7,632 bases of DNA from Phenylobacterium sp. (GTDB lineage: Bacteria > Pseudomonadota > Alphaproteobacteria > Caulobacterales > Caulobacteraceae). The position numbers and the translations under genes are program-made. The stretch lies in assembly GCA_019264505.1 (NCBI GenBank), contig JAHUZY010000465.1, positions 1 through 7,632 of the forward strand, given 5' to 3'. The notes below the pieces were generated by a model. It saw only the letters and a list, made by a program, of their open reading frames with translations. It was not told the origin of the DNA and did no database searches. Positions 6,731-7,632 of this stretch are shown in pieces. Numbering within the stretch: the first letter of the stretch is position 1; each line of letters opens with the position of its first letter.

Positions 6731-7632
6731 CACCAGTCCTCACGCACGGCGCGCACGGCGCTGTCGGCCAGGGCGCCGCGGCCAGCCAGCACGGCTGCGC
6801 CAGCCGAGGTGGCCACCAGGGCCACGGCCAGACTGGCCAGCAGGGGCCAGGGCAGTCGGGTCTCCATGGTCCAGTTGAACGACTGCGGATTGACCACGTG
6901 GATCAGCACCTGACTCATGATCACCCCGAGTGTCAGGCCAGCCAGGGCCCCGATGGCGCCGAGCAGGGCGCCCTCGGTGGCCAGCATCTGCATGATCTGA
7001 CCCCGCCGCACGCCCACATGGCGCAGCATGCCGAACTCCTTGCGACGGGCGAGCGTCTGGGCCGAGAAGGTGGTCGCCACCCCGGCCAGGCCCACCAGGA
7101 TGGCGATGGCCTCCAGGGCGTAGGTCACGGCGAAGGAGCGGTCGAAGATCCTCAGCGCCACGGCGCGGATCTCCCGGGGCTCGGCGAAGTCCGCCCCTGG
7201 CGCGATCGAAGGCGGCAGGCGCGCGCGGAAGGCCTCGATCGCCGTGGCGGGCTCGACGCCGGGGGCCAGGGTCATGGCGGCCTCGGCGCGGCCGGCGTCG
7301 CCGGTCAGGGCGGTATAGGCGGCCTGATCGAGGATCAGCGCGCCGAACTGATTGGAGTAGTCCCGCCAGACCCCGGCCACCGTCACCTGCGCCTGCGCGC
7401 CTGGCCCGATGGGCAGGGTCAGCCGGTCGCCGGGGCTCAGATCGTAGAGCCTGGCCATGGGCTCGGAGATCCAGGCCGGCAGGCCTTCGGGCGTCACCTG
7501 GCGGCCCACCAGCGGCAGGCCCTCGCCGGCGCCCGCGCCGGCCTGGCCCCGGGCGCTGACCTGGACCGGGGGGCGGTCAGGACTGAGGCGCAGATTGAAA
7601 CTCTGGCGAAACTCGATGGCGGCGGCTTCCGG
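6730..7632 (-). CDS. FtsX-family ABC transporter permease, C-terminal part (5' end outside window)
   Basis: The frame is open from the window edge, giving the last 300 residues of a larger permease; the N-terminus is missing. The first roughly 160 residues look like an extracytoplasmic MacB_PCD/FtsX domain (for example LYDLSPGDRLTLPIG and VAGVWRDYSNQFG). Three membrane segments follow, at about 166-191, 211-243 and 261-286 of the visible part. A basic stretch after the first of these (LARRKEFGMLRHVGVRRGQ) is the expected ATPase-coupling helix. An internal GTG at 7507-7509 falls inside the domain and is not a likely start. The stop TGA (6730-6732) overlaps the AttH-type start. Pairing of a large FtsX permease with an AttH protein matches attEFGH-type transporters, whose ATPase gene would be expected just beyond the right edge. 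Residues and tail differ clearly from the permease at 2873-4081, so this is a separate system, not a duplicate. Confidence 0.9.
   Translation of the reverse strand, partial: PEAAAIEFRQSFNLRLSPDRPPVQVSARGQAGAGAGEGLPLVGRQVTPEGLPAWISEPMARLYDLSPGDRLTLPIGPGAQAQVTVAGVWRDYSNQFGALILDQAAYTALTGDAGRAEAAMTLAPGVEPATAIEAFRARLPPSIAPGADFAEPREIRAVALRIFDRSFAVTYALEAIAILVGLAGVATTFSAQTLARRKEFGMLRHVGVRRGQIMQMLATEGALLGAIGALAGLTLGVIMSQVLIHVVNPQSFNWTMETRLPWPLLASLAVALVATSAGAAVLAGRGALADSAVRAVREDW

Noticed and set aside
5588..6913. 441-aa plus-strand open frame opposite the AttH-type gene
   Set aside because: Composition is Pro/Gly/Arg/Ala-rich with no family motifs, whereas the minus-strand frame has many conserved AttH motifs and a signal peptide.
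1..7632. CRISPR array, insertion sequence, tRNA or large repeats
   Set aside because: No regularly spaced repeats, transposase motifs, terminal inverted repeats or tRNA-like cloverleaf were noticed. Nearly all the sequence is accounted for by intact genes.

Overview
The window is about 7.6 kb of GC-rich, densely coding bacterial DNA holding seven genes. Protein content suggests a Gram-negative alphaproteobacterium: a periplasmic adaptor, FtsX/LolE-type permeases, a LolD-like ATPase and an AttH-type secreted protein. A Caulobacterales-like -10 element (GCTATAC) between the two selenium genes hints at that order, but this is only inference. All seven frames are intact; one gene runs off the right edge.

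Left part (3-2189): a divergent selenium pair. On the minus strand is mnmH (selU/ybbB), tRNA 2-selenouridine synthase. On the plus strand is selD, selenophosphate synthetase. Their starts are 69 bp apart, and the spacer carries a Shine-Dalgarno site for each gene and a candidate promoter. SelD makes selenophosphate from selenide and ATP; MnmH uses it to replace sulfur at the wobble 2-thiouridine of tRNAs for Lys, Glu and Gln. No selA, selB, tRNA-Sec or selenoprotein is visible here.

Middle part (2172-5589): a tightly packed minus-strand operon, read right to left as EVE-domain protein, membrane-fusion (adaptor) protein, FtsX/LolE-like permease and LolD-like ATPase. Junctions are a 4-nt ATGA overlap, a 3-nt gap and another 4-nt ATGA overlap. 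The last three genes form a tripartite ABC exporter. The ATPase gene ends 18 nt inside the 3' end of selD, tail to tail.

Right part (5642-7632): a second minus-strand unit, the C-terminal part of another FtsX-family permease followed by an AttH/CrtC-type lipocalin-like secreted protein, with stop and start codons overlapping (TGATG). This resembles the end of an attEFGH-type locus. Only 52 bp separate it from the EVE gene, so the minus-strand genes may be one long transcript.

No mobile element, CRISPR array, tRNA, rRNA or clear intrinsic terminator was seen. I saw no plainly new system. The most unusual arrangement is the EVE gene coupled to a tripartite exporter whose ATPase has lipoprotein-exporter (LolD) hallmarks.
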